From positions 481,478 through 545,477 of the forward strand of contig NZ_JALKAL010000001.1 in assembly GCF_023015765.1 (NCBI RefSeq): 64,000 bases of DNA, in the 5' to 3' direction. Source of the stretch: Ornithinimicrobium sp. F0845 (GTDB taxonomy: Bacteria > Actinomycetota > Actinomycetes > Actinomycetales > Dermatophilaceae). A program made the position numbers and the translations under genes. This document shows positions 15,762 through 25,748 of the stretch, one piece after another (the first letter of the stretch is position 1; the number at the start of each line of letters is the position of its first letter). Under the pieces are notes generated by a model. The model saw nothing but the letters and a program-made list of their open reading frames with translations, was not told the DNA's origin and made no database searches.

Positions 15762-16594
15762 TGGGGCAGAAGATCAACCCCAACGGCTACCGCCTGGGGA
15801 TCACCACGGACCACCGCAGCCGCTGGTTCGCCGACTCGACCAAGCCGGGTCAGCGCTACCGCGACTACGTCAAGGAGGATGTGGCGATCCGCAACCTCAT
15901 GTCGACCGGTATGGACCGGGCCGGCATCAGCAAGGTCGAGATCGAGCGGACCCGCGACCGGGTGCGGGTGGACATCCACACCGCCCGTCCGGGCATCGTC
16001 ATCGGCCGCCGCGGCGCCGAGGCCGACCGCATCCGCGGTGAGCTCGAGAAGCTCACCGGCAAGCAGGTCCAGCTGAACATCCTCGAGGTCAAGAACCCCG
16101 AGGTCGACGCTCAGCTCGTGGCCCAGGGGATCGCCGAGCAGCTCGCTGCCCGCGTCACCTTCCGTCGCGCGATGCGCAAGGGCATGCAGTCCGCCCTGCG
16201 CGCCGGTGCCAAGGGCATCCGGATCCAGTGCTCCGGTCGTCTCGGCGGCGCCGAGATGTCCCGCTCGGAGTTCTACCGCGAGGGCCGCGTCCCGCTGCAC
16301 ACGCTGCGCGCGAACATCGACTACGGCTTCTACGAGGCCCGCACGACGTTCGGTCGCATCGGCGTCAAGGTGTGGATCTACAAGGGCGACATGACGGCCA
16401 AGGAGCTCGCCCGCGAGCAGGCCGCCGCCCCGTCCCGTGGCCCGGGTCGCCCGCGCCGCGACGACCGTCCGGGTCGTGGCCCGCGTCGCGGTGACCGCCG
16501 CGACAACGCCGCCACCGAGTCCGGTGCGGCCGAGGCGCCCGCCGAGGCTCCGGCCGCCGAGACCCCGGCTAGTTCTGAGGGAGAGCAGTCCTGA
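15761..16594 (+). CDS. rpsC: 30S ribosomal protein S3
   Basis: S3 lines the mRNA entry tunnel and takes part in helicase activity. The 277-residue product starts [22 protein letters not shown] at ATG 15761, overlapping the rplV stop by one base. The KH domain ([18 protein letters not shown]) is intact. From about residue 218 the protein has a long tail rich first in Arg/Gly/Pro and then in Ala/Glu, a low-complexity extension common in actinobacterial S3. Confidence 0.97.
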   Translation: MGQKINPNGYRLGITTDHRSRWFADSTKPGQRYRDYVKEDVAIRNLMSTGMDRAGISKVEIERTRDRVRVDIHTARPGIVIGRRGAEADRIRGELEKLTGKQVQLNILEVKNPEVDAQLVAQGIAEQLAARVTFRRAMRKGMQSALRAGAKGIRIQCSGRLGGAEMSRSEFYREGRVPLHTLRANIDYGFYEARTTFGRIGVKVWIYKGDMTAKELAREQAAAPSRGPGRPRRDDRPGRGPRRGDRRDNAATESGAAEAPAEAPAAETPASSEGEQS

Positions 16595-17013
16595 TGTTGA
16601 TTCCACGTCGAGTCAAGCACCGTAAGCAGCACCACCCCGGTCGGAGTGGCGCTGCCAAGGGCGGCACCGCGATCGCTTTCGGTGACTACGGCATCCAGGC
16701 CCTGGAGCCCGCCTACGTCACGAACCGTCAGATCGAGTCCGCTCGTATCGCGATGACCCGCTTCATCAAGCGTGGCGGAAAGGTCTGGATCAACATCTAC
16801 CCGGACCGTCCGCTGACCAAGAAGCCCGCTGAGACCCGCATGGGTTCGGGTAAGGGCTCGCCGGAGTGGTGGGTCGCCAACGTCAAGCCGGGTCGCGTCA
16901 TGTTCGAGCTGTCCGGTGTCGAGGAGGACGTCGCCCGCGAGGCGATGCGCCTGGCAATGCACAAGCTGCCGATGAAGTGCCGCTTCATCGCACGTGAGGG
17001 TGGTGACATCTGA
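16594..17013 (+). CDS. rplP: 50S ribosomal protein L16
   Basis: L16 contacts the A-site tRNA elbow and completes 50S assembly. The 139-residue product begins [19 protein letters not shown] and has the conserved Arg-rich region around [19 protein letters not shown] links it to rpsC and its own stop overlaps the ATG of rpmC. Confidence 0.98.
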   Translation: MLIPRRVKHRKQHHPGRSGAAKGGTAIAFGDYGIQALEPAYVTNRQIESARIAMTRFIKRGGKVWINIYPDRPLTKKPAETRMGSGKGSPEWWVANVKPGRVMFELSGVEEDVAREAMRLAMHKLPMKCRFIAREGGDI

Positions 17014-17294
17014 TGGCGGTCGGAAGCAAGGACCTGACCCCGGAGCAGCTGCGCGGCCTGGAGGCCGGCGCGCTCGCCGACGCACTGGCGACGGCCAAGC
17101 GAGAGCTGTTCAACCTGCGGTTCCAGTCGGCCACGGGCCAGCTGGAGAGCCACGGTCGCCTGCGTGCGGTCCGCAAGGACATCGCCCGCATCTACACCGA
17201 GATGAACGAGCGCAAGCTCGGCATCGGCCGTGAGCCCGAGGCTGCCGCCGAGGAGACCACGACCGAGGAGACCACGAAGGAGAAGGTGGGCTGA
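17013..17294 (+). CDS. rpmC: 50S ribosomal protein L29
   Basis: L29 lies at the tunnel exit beside L23. The product is 93 residues; the normal helical hairpin ([21 protein letters not shown]) is followed by a Glu/Thr-rich tail of about 20 residues that most bacterial L29 proteins lack. It overlaps rplP by one base and precedes rpsQ by 2 bases. Confidence 0.96.
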   Translation: MAVGSKDLTPEQLRGLEAGALADALATAKRELFNLRFQSATGQLESHGRLRAVRKDIARIYTEMNERKLGIGREPEAAAEETTTEETTKEKVG

Positions 17295-17296
17295 CG

Positions 17297-17587
17297 ATGA
17301 GCGAAACCATCGAGAACCCCGACGCCGGCACCGCCGCGCGCAACGACCGCAAGACCCGTCAGGGCTACGTGGTCAGCGACAAGATGGACAAGACCGTCGT
17401 CGTCTCGGTCGAGGACCGGGTCAAGCACGCCCTCTACGGCAAGGTCATGCGCAAGAACAGCAAGGTGAAGGCGCACGACGAGGAGAACGCTGCCGGCATC
17501 GGTGACCGCGTCCTCATCATGGAGACCCGTCCGCTGTCCGCGACCAAGCGGTGGCGCGTCGTGGAGATCCTCGAGAAGGCCAAGTAA
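17297..17587 (+). CDS. rpsQ: 30S ribosomal protein S17
   Basis: S17 binds 16S rRNA early in assembly. The 96-residue product contains [31 protein letters not shown], the conserved OB-fold core. It closes the tightly packed S10 group; 79 bases separate it from rplN. Confidence 0.97.
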   Translation: MSETIENPDAGTAARNDRKTRQGYVVSDKMDKTVVVSVEDRVKHALYGKVMRKNSKVKAHDEENAAGIGDRVLIMETRPLSATKRWRVVEILEKAK

Positions 17588-17666
17588 GAACCATTCATCC
17601 ACAACGTTCGGCAAGGCTCACCCGGAACTCCGGGGGGAGAACCGGCTCGACGACAGGAGTTCGACA

Positions 17667-18035
17667 GTGATCCAGCAGGAGTCGCGACTGCGTGTCGCGG
17701 ACAACACCGGTGCGAAGGAGATCCTCTGCATCCGCGTGCTCGGTGGTTCCGGCCGCCGCTACGCGGGCGTCGGGGACACCATCGTGGCCGCGGTCAAGGA
17801 CGCCATCCCCGGTGGAAACGTGAAGAAGGGTGACGTCGTCAAGGCCGTCATCGTTCGCACCAAGAAGGAGCGTCGTCGTCCGGACGGCTCCTACATCAAG
17901 TTCGACGAGAACGCCGCCGTGATCCTCAAGGCCGACGGCGACCCTCGTGGCACCCGCATCTTCGGCCCGGTCGGCCGTGAGCTGCGCGACAAGCGGTACA
18001 TGAAGATCGTGTCGCTGGCACCGGAGGTGATCTGA
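17667..18035 (+). CDS. rplN: 50S ribosomal protein L14
   Basis: L14 forms intersubunit bridge B8. The start is GTG 17667 with a GGAG at 17656, giving 122 residues beginning [19 protein letters not shown], the universal L14 N-terminus; the longer upstream frame covers the intergenic gap and is rejected. It is the first gene of the spc group and is followed by rplX after 2 bases. Confidence 0.97.
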   Translation: MIQQESRLRVADNTGAKEILCIRVLGGSGRRYAGVGDTIVAAVKDAIPGGNVKKGDVVKAVIVRTKKERRRPDGSYIKFDENAAVILKADGDPRGTRIFGPVGRELRDKRYMKIVSLAPEVI

Positions 18036-18037
18036 GG

Positions 18038-18400
18038 ATGGCGAGGATTCGCATCAAGAAGAACGACCTGGTGCAGGTCATCAGCGGCCGCACCCAGGCC
18101 AAGGGTGGGGACCGTGGCAAGCAGGGACGTGTCATTGCCGTGTACCCCGAGACCAACCGGGTGCTCGTCGAGGGCATCAACCGCGTCACCAAGCACACCA
18201 AGGCTGGTGACAACCAGGGTGTGAACACCGGCGGCATCCAGGTCGTCGAGGCCCCGATCCACGTGAGCAACGTGGCCGTCGTGGACCCCGAGACCAAGAA
18301 GCCGACCCGGATCCGCACCCGCGTCGAGAGCGTCGAGCGCGACGGCCGGACCAAGCAGCAGCGCACCCGCGTGTCCGTGCGCTCGGGTAAGGACCTGTGA
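18038..18400 (+). CDS. rplX: 50S ribosomal protein L24
   Basis: L24 is an assembly initiator near the tunnel exit. The 120-residue product has a KOW motif ([24 protein letters not shown]) near its N-terminus. Its stop overlaps the start of rplE. Confidence 0.97.
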   Translation: MARIRIKKNDLVQVISGRTQAKGGDRGKQGRVIAVYPETNRVLVEGINRVTKHTKAGDNQGVNTGGIQVVEAPIHVSNVAVVDPETKKPTRIRTRVESVERDGRTKQQRTRVSVRSGKDL

Positions 18401-18975
18401 TGACGACCGAGACCACCACCGCCGAGCGGACCGCGCCGCGCCTGAAGCAGCGCTACGCCGACGAGATCAAGCCGGCCCTGCTCACCGAGTTCGGCTACGG
18501 CAACCCGATGCAGGTCCCCGGGATCGTCAAGATCACGGTGAACATGGGCGTCGGCGAGGCGGCCCGCGACAGCAAGCTCATCGAGGGCGCCATCAAGGAC
18601 CTGGCCACGATCACCGGTCAGAAGCCGGCCGTGACCCGGGCCCGCAAGTCCATCGCCCAGTTCAAGCTGCGTGAGGGGATGCCGATCGGCGCCCACGTCA
18701 CGCTGCGCGGCGACCGCATGTGGGAGTTCCTGGACCGCCTGCTGTCCCTGGCGCTGCCCCGGATCCGCGACTTCCGTGGGCTGTCCCCGAAGCAGTTCGA
18801 TGGTCGGGGCAACTACACCTTCGGTCTGACCGAGCAGTCGATGTTCCACGAGATCGACCAGGACAAGATCGACCGCGTGCGTGGCATGGACATCACCGTG
18901 GTGACCACCGCCACCAACGACGACGAGGGCCGCGCCCTGCTGCGCGCGCTCGGCTTCCCGTTCAAGGAGAACTGA
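18400..18975 (+). CDS. rplE: 50S ribosomal protein L5
   Basis: L5 binds 5S rRNA and touches the P-site tRNA. I use ATG 18400 (TGATG overlap with rplX); GTG 18397 would add one residue. The 191-residue product has [21 protein letters not shown] and [20 protein letters not shown], both typical. rpsZ follows after 3 bases. Confidence 0.97.
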   Translation: MTTETTTAERTAPRLKQRYADEIKPALLTEFGYGNPMQVPGIVKITVNMGVGEAARDSKLIEGAIKDLATITGQKPAVTRARKSIAQFKLREGMPIGAHVTLRGDRMWEFLDRLLSLALPRIRDFRGLSPKQFDGRGNYTFGLTEQSMFHEIDQDKIDRVRGMDITVVTTATNDDEGRALLRALGFPFKEN

Positions 18976-18978
18976 CCC

Positions 18979-19164
18979 GTGGCGAAGACTGCACTTGTCA
19001 ACAAGGCCAACCGCAAGCCGAAGTTCAAGGTCCGGGGCTACACCCGGTGCCAGCGCTGCGGCCGTCCCCACTCGGTGTACCGCAAGTTCGGCCTGTGCCG
19101 GATCTGCCTGCGCGAGATGGCGCACGCGGGCGAGCTGCCCGGCGTCACCAAGTCCAGCTGGTAA
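18979..19164 (+). CDS. rpsZ: 30S ribosomal protein S14, zinc-binding type
   Basis: This is the short zinc-ribbon form of S14 (61 residues), with ligands C24, C27, C40 and C43. Organisms with this form often carry a second, zinc-free S14 elsewhere for zinc shortage; none is in this window. Start is GTG 18979. A small hairpin (CGCCCC/GGGGCG, 19209-19223) lies in the 94-base gap before rpsH. Confidence 0.97.
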   Translation: MAKTALVNKANRKPKFKVRGYTRCQRCGRPHSVYRKFGLCRICLREMAHAGELPGVTKSSW

Positions 19165-19258
19165 TCCCGCACCACACTCATCCACGCACTGCTACATCGC
19201 AGGTCGGCCGCCCCTCCGGGGCGTGCTGAAACCGCGGTGAGGAAGGGCACGAAGCCCA

Positions 19259-19657
19259 ATGACAATGACCGACCCGATCGCGGACATGCTGACCCGCATC
19301 CGGAACGCCAACTCGGCGCACAAGGACCAGGTGAGCATGCCGTTCTCCAAGCTCAAGTCGCACATCGCGGAGATCCTGCAGGCCGAGGGCTACATCGGCG
19401 GCTGGTCCGTCGAGGACGCCGAGGTGGGCAAGACCCTGCTGATCGACCTCAAGTACGGCCCCAACCGTGAGCGCTCCATCGCCGGCGTGCGCCGGGTGTC
19501 CAAGCCCGGTCTTCGCGTCTACGCCAAGTCCACCGGGATGCCCCGCGTCCTCGGTGGCCTCGGTGTGGCCATCATTTCCACCTCCTCCGGCCTGTTGACC
19601 GACAGGCAGGCGGCCCAGAAGGGTGTAGGTGGGGAAGTCCTCGCCTACGTCTGGTGA
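19259..19657 (+). CDS. rpsH: 30S ribosomal protein S8
   Basis: S8 organises the central domain of 16S rRNA and in E. coli represses the spc operon. The 132-residue product begins [18 protein letters not shown] and ends with the conserved [22 protein letters not shown]. Confidence 0.98.
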   Translation: MTMTDPIADMLTRIRNANSAHKDQVSMPFSKLKSHIAEILQAEGYIGGWSVEDAEVGKTLLIDLKYGPNRERSIAGVRRVSKPGLRVYAKSTGMPRVLGGLGVAIISTSSGLLTDRQAAQKGVGGEVLAYVW

Positions 19658-19674
19658 GAACGGAGGAATAAGAC

Positions 19675-20214
19675 ATGTCTCGTATTGGACGACTTCCGGT
19701 CACCGTGCCCTCTGGCGTCGAGGTGACCGTCGACGGCAACAACGTCACGGTGAAGGGCCCCAAGGGTCAGCTGGCCCACACGATCGCCGAGCCGATCACG
19801 GTGGCGACCGGTGAGGACGGCGCCCTCGAGGTGTCCCGCCCGAACGACGAGCGGGAGTCCCGTGCGCTGCACGGCCTCACGCGCTCCCTCATCGCCAACA
19901 TGGTCGAGGGCGTCACCAACGGCTACACCAAGAAGCTGGAGATCCACGGCACCGGTTACCGCGTGGTGGCCAAGGGCTCGGACCTCGAGTTCGCCCTGGG
20001 CTACTCCCACCCGATCCTGGTGAAGGCCCCCGAGGGCATCACCTTCCAGGTCGAGAACCCCACCCGGTTCGCCGTGTCGGGCATCGACAAGCAGCAGGTC
20101 GGCGAGGTGGCTGCAAACATCCGCAAGCTGCGCAAGCCCGACCCCTACAAGGGCAAGGGTGTGCGCTACGAGGGCGAGCACATCCGCCGCAAGGTCGGAA
20201 AGGCTGGTAAGTAA
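19675..20214 (+). CDS. rplF: 50S ribosomal protein L6
   Basis: L6 lies beside the factor-binding site. The 179-residue product begins [21 protein letters not shown] and contains [10 protein letters not shown] and the C-terminal [14 protein letters not shown] signature. rplR begins 3 bases later. Confidence 0.98.
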   Translation: MSRIGRLPVTVPSGVEVTVDGNNVTVKGPKGQLAHTIAEPITVATGEDGALEVSRPNDERESRALHGLTRSLIANMVEGVTNGYTKKLEIHGTGYRVVAKGSDLEFALGYSHPILVKAPEGITFQVENPTRFAVSGIDKQQVGEVAANIRKLRKPDPYKGKGVRYEGEHIRRKVGKAGK

Positions 20215-20217
20215 GCC

Positions 20218-20592
20218 ATGGCAATGATCGTCAAGCGCTCCAGCAGCAAGCACGCTGCGCGCATCCGCCGGCACACGCGTCTTCGCAAGAAGGTCGTGGG
20301 CACCGCCGAGCGTCCCCGCCTGGTCGTGAACCGCTCCTCGCGCCACGTCTTCGTCCAGCTGGTCGACGACGACACGAGCAAGACGCTCGCGTCCGCGTCC
20401 ACCATGGAGGCCGACCTGCGTGCGATGGAGGGCGACAAGACCGCCAAGGCCAAGCGGGTCGGCGAGCTGCTCGCCGAGCGCGCCAAGGCCGCCGGGGTCG
20501 AGGCCGTCGTGTTCGACCGCGGCGGCAACCGCTACGCCGGTCGCGTCGCCGCGATCGCGGACGGTGCACGAGAGGGCGGTCTGTCCCTGTGA
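20218..20592 (+). CDS. rplR: 50S ribosomal protein L18
   Basis: L18 binds 5S rRNA with L5. The 124-residue product has [20 protein letters not shown] and [29 protein letters not shown], both typical. Start is ATG 20218. Confidence 0.98.
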   Translation: MAMIVKRSSSKHAARIRRHTRLRKKVVGTAERPRLVVNRSSRHVFVQLVDDDTSKTLASASTMEADLRAMEGDKTAKAKRVGELLAERAKAAGVEAVVFDRGGNRYAGRVAAIADGAREGGLSL

Positions 20593-20626
20593 CCGCGACT
20601 AACCTGAACGAGAAGAGGACCGTCTG

Positions 20627-21268
20627 ATGGCTGACAACCAGCGCCGTGGGACCGGTGCCACCAGCGGCACCGACAACACCTCCGACCGTCGCGGACGCGG
20701 CGGCCGGGACAACCGAGACCGTGACAACCGTCGCGGCGGGCGTGACGACGAGCGCAACCAGTACATGGAGCGCGTCGTCACGATCAACCGAGTGGCCAAG
20801 GTCGTCAAGGGTGGCCGCCGCTTCAGCTTCACCGCGCTCGTCGTGGTGGGTGACGGCGACGGCACCGTGGGCGTCGGCTACGGCAAGGCCAAGGAGGTGC
20901 CCGCGGCGATCGCCAAGGGTGTCGAGGAGGCCAAGAAGAACTTCTTCCGCGTCCCCCGCATCGCCGGCACCATCCCGCACCCCGTGCAGGGTGAGACCGC
21001 CGCGGGCGTCGTGATGCTGCGTCCGGCCAGCCCGGGTACCGGTGTCATCGCCGGTGGTCCGGTGCGTGCGGTCTTGGAGTGCGCGGGCATCCACGACGTG
21101 CTCAGCAAGTCGCTGGGTTCGGACAACTCGATCAACGTCGTGCACGCCGCAGTGCAGGCGCTGAAGGAGCTCGAGCCGCCGGAGGCTGTCGCCGCTCGTC
21201 GCGGCCTGCCCCTGGAGCACGTCGCCCCGGCAGCGATGCTGAAGGCGCGCGCAGAGGCAGGTGCCTGA
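20627..21268 (+). CDS. rpsE: 30S ribosomal protein S5
   Basis: S5 contributes to decoding accuracy and the mRNA entry helicase site. The product is 213 residues; the first 45 or so are a charged Gly/Arg/Asp-rich extension before the usual double-stranded RNA-binding domain ([21 protein letters not shown]). The conserved [17 protein letters not shown] segment is present. Its stop overlaps the rpmD start by one base. Confidence 0.97.
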   Translation: MADNQRRGTGATSGTDNTSDRRGRGGRDNRDRDNRRGGRDDERNQYMERVVTINRVAKVVKGGRRFSFTALVVVGDGDGTVGVGYGKAKEVPAAIAKGVEEAKKNFFRVPRIAGTIPHPVQGETAAGVVMLRPASPGTGVIAGGPVRAVLECAGIHDVLSKSLGSDNSINVVHAAVQALKELEPPEAVAARRGLPLEHVAPAAMLKARAEAGA

Positions 21269-21450
21269 TGGCTTCGCTGAAGGTGACCCAGATCAAGTCC
21301 GAGATCGGTGGCAAGCACATGCACCGCGAGACCCTGCGTTCGCTGGGCCTCAAGCGCATCGGCCACACGGTCGTCAAGGAGGACCGCCCGGAGTTCCGCG
21401 GCATGGTCCGCACGGTCGCCCACCTGGTGACCGTCGAGGAGGTTGACTGA
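21268..21450 (+). CDS. rpmD: 50S ribosomal protein L30
   Basis: The product is 60 residues ([19 protein letters not shown]...), the usual L30 size. ATG 21268 overlaps the rpsE stop (TGATG). The longer open frame upstream lies inside rpsE and is not used. rplO follows after 2 bases. Confidence 0.97.
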   Translation: MASLKVTQIKSEIGGKHMHRETLRSLGLKRIGHTVVKEDRPEFRGMVRTVAHLVTVEEVD

Positions 21451-21452
21451 CG

Positions 21453-21929
21453 ATGGCTGAGACCGTCGACAACGGTGCCGACCGCACCGCCGCACTGAAG
21501 GTGCACCACCTGCGACCCGCCCCGGGCGCCAAGACCGCCAAGACCCGCGTGGGTCGTGGTGAGGCATCCAAGGGCAAGACCGCTGGTCGTGGCACCAAGG
21601 GCACCAAGGCGCGCTACCAGGTGCCCGAGTCCTTCGAGGGCGGGCAGACGCCGCTGCACATGCGGCTGCCCAAGCTGCGTGGCTTCAAGAACCGGTTCAA
21701 GACCACCTACCAGGTCGTGAACCTCGACAAGCTGGCCGAGCTCTACCCGCAGGGTGGCGCCGTGTCCGTCGAGGACCTCGCGTCCAAGGGCGCTGTCCGC
21801 AAGGGCCAGCCCGTCAAGGTGTTGGGCACCGGCGAGATCGACGTGGCCGTCCAGGTCACCGGCGTCCGCTTCTCCGGCACCGCCAAGGAGAAGATCGAGG
21901 CCGCCGGCGGATCGGTCACCGAGGCCTGA
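21453..21929 (+). CDS. rplO: 50S ribosomal protein L15
   Basis: L15 is a late-assembly protein. The 158-residue product has [22 protein letters not shown] and the GFEGGQ-like [18 protein letters not shown] region. It is the last gene of the ribosomal spc run; a strong hairpin follows before secY. Confidence 0.97.
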   Translation: MAETVDNGADRTAALKVHHLRPAPGAKTAKTRVGRGEASKGKTAGRGTKGTKARYQVPESFEGGQTPLHMRLPKLRGFKNRFKTTYQVVNLDKLAELYPQGGAVSVEDLASKGAVRKGQPVKVLGTGEIDVAVQVTGVRFSGTAKEKIEAAGGSVTEA

Positions 21930-21999
21930 CATGCGTCGGCGGCACCAGGGCCTCGTGCCACGTGTCCGCCGGTCGCGTGCCCTGACCCGCATGCCCTGA

Positions 22000-22036
22000 C
22001 GAAGCCCCGGAGTGCCACCAGGCACCCGGGGCTTCG
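22000..22036 (+). terminator. Terminator hairpin between rplO and secY
   Basis: CGAAGCCCCGG (22000-22010) pairs with CCGGGGCTTCG (22026-22036), with an inner GTGCC/GGCAC helix. It splits the spc operon so that secY-adk-map are probably transcribed separately, at least in part. Confidence 0.75.
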
Positions 22037-22056
22037 TTCGCTCCGCCCCCGGGTGT

Positions 22057-22062
22057 TATCGT
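22057..22062 (+). promoter_or_regulatory. Possible secY promoter -10 element
   Basis: TATCGT lies just after the rplO terminator and would give a leader of about 48 nt before secY. No good -35 is visible, so this is tentative. Confidence 0.35.
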
Positions 22063-22116
22063 CACCCGGATCACTGCTTGAGCCCGCCGCTGCGGGACCA
22101 TGGGAGGAAAATCCTC

Positions 22117-23442
22117 GTGCTTTCCGCGTTCGTGCGCGCCTTCAAGACGCCTGATCTTCGCAAGAAGATCCTCTTCACCCTCGGCATCCTGGCGATCTTC
22201 CGCCTGGGCAGCCACATCCCGGCCCCGGGGATCGACTACGGCCTGGTCCAGCGCTGCCAGGACATGGCGCAGTCGACCAACGCCGCCCTCGGGATGATCA
22301 ACCTGTTCAGCGGTGGCGCACTGCTGCAGCTGTCGATCTTCGCCCTCGGTGTGATGCCCTACATCACCGCGGCGATCATCGTCCAGCTGCTGACCGTGGT
22401 CATCCCGCGGTTCGAGGCCCTCAAGAAGGAGGGGCAGGCCGGTCAGACGAAGATGACGCAGTACACCCGCTACCTGACCATCGGCCTGGCGGTGCTGCAG
22501 TCCTCCACGCTGATCACGTTCGCACGCAACCCCTCCACCCTCTTCGGCGGGACCTGCTCGACGGTCATGCCGGATGAGTCGATCCCGGTCATCGTGCTCA
22601 TGGTGCTGACCATGACCGCCGGCACCGGCCTGATCATGTGGCTCGGCGAGCAGATCACCGAGCGCGGCGTCGGCAACGGCATGTCGCTGCTCATCTTCGT
22701 GGCGATCGCCGCGGGCTTCCCGAACTCCCTGACCGTGGTGCAGCAGCGCTCGTGGACCACCCTGGCCCTGGTGCTGGTCCTGGGCCTGATCATCATGACG
22801 CTGGTCGTCTTCGTCGAGCAGTGCCAGCGCCGGGTCCCGGTGCAGTACGCCAAGCGGATGATCGGGCGCCGGCAGTATGGCGGGACCTCCACCTACATCC
22901 CGCTCAAGCTGAACATGGCGAACGTCATCCCCATCATCTTCGCCAGCTCGATCCTGATGCTGCCGACGATGATCGGGCAGTTCAACACCCCGTCGGACGG
23001 CAGCGCGCCCCCGGACTGGGTCAACTGGGTCAACCGGCACCTCGGCATGGGCGTCCCCGGCCAGGACACCTCCTGGCTCTACATGACCATCTACACCGCG
23101 ATGATCATCTTCTTCGCGTTCTTCTACACCAGCGTCACGTTCAACCCCGACGATGTCGCAGACAACATGAAGAAGTACGGCGGGTTCATCCCGGGCATCC
23201 GCGCGGGTCGCCCCACCGCGGAGTACCTCGCCTACGTGCTCAACCGGATCACGACCCCGGGCGCCATCTACCTGGCGGTGCTCTCGCTCATCCCGCTGAT
23301 CGCGTTCAACGTGCTCGGGACCAGTCAGGACTTCCCCTTCGGCGGAGCATCCATCATCATCATCGTGGGTGTCGGACTGCAGACCGTCAAGCAGATCGAG
23401 TCCCAGCTCCAGCAGCACGACTACGAAGGGTTCCTCCGCTGA
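22117..23442 (+). CDS. secY: Preprotein translocase subunit SecY
   Basis: SecY is the channel of the general secretion pathway in the cytoplasmic membrane. The start is GTG 22117 (LSAFVRAFKTPDLRKKILFTL), with GGAGG nine bases upstream; the open frame further upstream would include the terminator. The 441-residue product shows about ten hydrophobic segments, the N-terminal LGSHIPAPG motif and the LTMTAGTGLIMWLGEQITERGVGNG region. It overlaps adk by one base. Confidence 0.97.
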   Translation: MLSAFVRAFKTPDLRKKILFTLGILAIFRLGSHIPAPGIDYGLVQRCQDMAQSTNAALGMINLFSGGALLQLSIFALGVMPYITAAIIVQLLTVVIPRFEALKKEGQAGQTKMTQYTRYLTIGLAVLQSSTLITFARNPSTLFGGTCSTVMPDESIPVIVLMVLTMTAGTGLIMWLGEQITERGVGNGMSLLIFVAIAAGFPNSLTVVQQRSWTTLALVLVLGLIIMTLVVFVEQCQRRVPVQYAKRMIGRRQYGGTSTYIPLKLNMANVIPIIFASSILMLPTMIGQFNTPSDGSAPPDWVNWVNRHLGMGVPGQDTSWLYMTIYTAMIIFFAFFYTSVTFNPDDVADNMKKYGGFIPGIRAGRPTAEYLAYVLNRITTPGAIYLAVLSLIPLIAFNVLGTSQDFPFGGASIIIIVGVGLQTVKQIESQLQQHDYEGFLR

Positions 23443-24035
23443 TGCGCATGATCATTCTCGGCCCCCCGGGCGCGGGCAAGGGCACGCAGGCCGCCATGAT
23501 CGCCGACAACCGAGGCATTCCCGCGATCTCCACCGGTGACATCTTCCGGGCCAACATCAAGAACGAGACCGAGCTCGGGCTGCAGGTCAAGGAGATCCTC
23601 GCCAGCGGCGGCTATGTCACCGACGAGACCACCAACGCCATCGTCCGGGACAGGCTCACCCAGCCCGACGCCGCGACCGGCTTCCTGCTGGACGGCTACC
23701 CGCGCACGCTCGGCCAGGTCGAGGCGCTCGATGAGATGCTCGCCGACCAGGGTGCAGGACTGGACGTCGTGCTGGAGCTCGTCGTGCAGACCGAGGAGGT
23801 CGTGCAGCGTCTGCTGGACCGGGCCCAGGGCCAGGGCCGCGCCGACGACACCGAGGACGTCATCCGGGCGCGGATGGAGAAGTATGCCGAGGAGACCGCT
23901 CCGCTGGCCGAGGTGTACAGCACCCGCGGGTTGCTCCGCCAGGTCGACGGCATGGGAACCGTCGAGGAGGTCTCCGCACGGATCCAGGAGGCCCTGGACA
24001 CCCGCACCAACGGCGTCAACGGCACCCACCTGTAG
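23442..24035 (+). CDS. adk: Adenylate kinase
   Basis: Adenylate kinase interconverts ATP + AMP and 2 ADP. The 197-residue product has the P-loop GPPGAGKGTQ at residues 7-16, STGDIFR, and LLDGYPRTLGQVE, the AMP-binding segment. The lid is short and lacks zinc cysteines, as in other actinobacteria. The start overlaps the secY stop (TGATG) and map follows after 3 bases: the classic secY-adk-map set. It contains a GTATGCCG octamer read as Tyr-Ala. Confidence 0.97.
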   Translation: MRMIILGPPGAGKGTQAAMIADNRGIPAISTGDIFRANIKNETELGLQVKEILASGGYVTDETTNAIVRDRLTQPDAATGFLLDGYPRTLGQVEALDEMLADQGAGLDVVLELVVQTEEVVQRLLDRAQGQGRADDTEDVIRARMEKYAEETAPLAEVYSTRGLLRQVDGMGTVEEVSARIQEALDTRTNGVNGTHL

Positions 24036-24038
24036 AGC

Positions 24039-24926
24039 ATGTCCTTCCTGCGGCGACCCAAGATCGAGGCCAAGACCACCGAGCAGATCCTGCTCATGCG
24101 GGAGGCCGGTCTGGTTGTCGGGCGCACCCTGGAGCTCATGCGCGGCCACGCGGTCGCCGGCGTCACCACCGGCCAGCTGGATGCCCTGGCCGAGGAGCAC
24201 ATCCGCAGCCTGGACGCCGTGCCCTCCTTCAAGGGCTACCACGGCTTCCCCGGCTCCCTCTGCGTGAGCGTCAACGAGGAGGTCGTGCACGGCATACCGG
24301 GGGAGCGGGTGCTGCGCGAGGGTGACCTCGTGTCCATCGACTGCGGCGCGATCTACCAGGGCTGGCACGGAGACGCCGCGATCTCCCTGATCGTCGGTGG
24401 CCCCGAGGCCGGACGCCCCGAGGACGTCGCTCTCGTCGAGGACACCGAGGCCGCCATGTGGGCCGGCATCGCCGCCCTGCAGGTCGGTGGTCGGCTGTTC
24501 GCGGTCGGCGACGCGGTGGAGGGCAGTGCCGAGGCCGCCCTGGAGCGCCGTCGGGCCGCCGGCCAGGAGCTGACCTACGGCATCCTCGAGGACTACGTCG
24601 GGCACGGCATCGGCACGCAGATGCACATGGACCCCAACGTCCCCAACTACTCGGTCTCCTCCAAGGGCCCGACCGTGCCGTCCGGGGCGACCCTGGCCAT
24701 CGAGCCGATGATCACGCTCGGCACCATCGAGACCACCACCCTCGACGACGACTGGACGGTCATCACCAACGACCGCTCCCGCGCCGCCCACTGGGAGAAC
24801 ACCGTCGCCGTCACCGACGCCGGCCTGTGGGTGCTCACCGCAGTCGATGGTGGTGCGGCCGGAGTGGCCGCCGCCGGGGGTGCCTCCGGGCACGAGCACT
24901 GGCAGAGCCGCGCCGCCGCGGGGTAG
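24039..24926 (+). CDS. map: Methionine aminopeptidase, type I
   Basis: The enzyme removes the starting methionine from new proteins. All five metal ligands are visible: D101, D112, H189, E222 and E253. The 295-residue length includes an Ala/Gly-rich tail beyond the catalytic domain. The HGIPGER segment uses the very rare codon ATA, produced by a GTATGCCG octamer on the other strand. It lies directly after adk. Confidence 0.96.
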   Translation: MSFLRRPKIEAKTTEQILLMREAGLVVGRTLELMRGHAVAGVTTGQLDALAEEHIRSLDAVPSFKGYHGFPGSLCVSVNEEVVHGIPGERVLREGDLVSIDCGAIYQGWHGDAAISLIVGGPEAGRPEDVALVEDTEAAMWAGIAALQVGGRLFAVGDAVEGSAEAALERRRAAGQELTYGILEDYVGHGIGTQMHMDPNVPNYSVSSKGPTVPSGATLAIEPMITLGTIETTTLDDDWTVITNDRSRAAHWENTVAVTDAGLWVLTAVDGGAAGVAAAGGASGHEHWQSRAAAG

Positions 24927-24954
24927 CCGGCGCACGGCATACTGCCGCTAGCGA

Positions 24955-24985
24955 TTAGTGCTCAGGCGGCCCCTTGGCGTAGACT
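24955..24985 (+). promoter_or_regulatory. Putative promoter upstream of infA
   Basis: TAGACT at 24980-24985 is a good -10; TTAGTG at 24955-24960 is a possible -35 with a 19-base spacer. The leader to infA would be about 135 nt. Confidence 0.4.
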
Positions 24986-25128
24986 TGACCCTCGGTCCCC
25001 GTCTGGACTCCTTCAGGGATGCCCGGGCACGGACCACGCAGTGCAATCAACCCTTGTGACCGCGACGGAACCAGGGTCGACCCTTGTCGATCCGGGCGCC
25101 GCCACGGTTGCTCAGAAATGTGGAGGAC

Positions 25129-25350
25129 ATGGCGAAGAAGGAAGGCGTCATTGAGATCGAGGGCACCGTTGTGGAGGCCCTCCCTAACGCGAACTTCCGG
25201 GTCGAGCTGACCAACGGTCACGTTGTGCTGGCTCACATCTCCGGCAAGATGCGTCAGCACTACATCCGGATCCTCCCCGAGGACCGGGTTGTCGTGGAGC
25301 TCAGCCCGTACGACCTGACCCGCGGACGCATCGTCTTCCGTTACCGCTGA
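25129..25350 (+). CDS. infA: Translation initiation factor IF-1
   Basis: IF-1 is a single OB-fold protein that blocks the A site during initiation. The product is 73 residues beginning [21 protein letters not shown], with [13 protein letters not shown] and the final FRYR. The start ATG 25129 follows a GGAGG; the in-frame extension upstream has no IF-1 similarity. rpmJ and rpsM follow, the usual arrangement. Confidence 0.98.
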   Translation: MAKKEGVIEIEGTVVEALPNANFRVELTNGHVVLAHISGKMRQHYIRILPEDRVVVELSPYDLTRGRIVFRYR

Positions 25351-25417
25351 CCGGAGCGGGCCCCGGCCCGCACCAGCCAGCATCCACCCACCAGATCCGA
25401 AAGACGGCACCAAGAAC

Positions 25418-25531
25418 ATGAAGGTTCAGCCGAGCGTCAAGAAGATCTGCGACAAGTGCAAGGTGATCCGCCGCAACGGCCGGGTCATGGTGATCTGCGA
25501 GAACCTGCGCCACAAGCAGCGCCAGGGCTGA
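25418..25531 (+). CDS. rpmJ: 50S ribosomal protein L36, zinc-binding type
   Basis: L36 is the smallest ribosomal protein, 37 residues here ([20 protein letters not shown]...). The zinc ligands C11, C14, C27 and H32 are all present. The gene lies between infA and rpsM as in most bacteria. Confidence 0.97.
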   Translation: MKVQPSVKKICDKCKVIRRNGRVMVICENLRHKQRQG

Positions 25532-25632
25532 TCACGCCGGGCAGCACCACCGCCCAGCACGAGTCGCGGCTCGACCACGACGACAACTGAAAGCAGTACG
25601 CAGCACCCGACCCCCGATATGCGGGACGTCAC

Positions 25633-25675
25633 CCCCGGCGTGGAGGCCGGGGACCGCGGGCCCGTGCTCCTAGGA
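25633..25675 (+). promoter_or_regulatory. Paired hairpins in the rpsM leader
   Basis: CCCCGGC (25633-25639) pairs with GCCGGGG (25646-25652), and 11 bases later the perfect palindrome GCTCCTAGGAGC occupies 25664-25675. They lie in the 217-base gap between rpmJ and rpsM, where many bacteria place a leader for autogenous control by S4 or S13; that role is inferred only. Confidence 0.4.
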
Positions 25676-25748
25676 GCCAGAGCCCACCACAGAGGATGCG
25701 GACCGGTGTTGCCCCACGACCTCCACACGAACCCAGGAGAACCGCCAC

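Noticed and set aside
22012-22116. An upstream extension of secY
   Set aside because: It would translate the right arm of the rplO terminator and has no SecY similarity; GTG 22117 has a good ribosome binding site.
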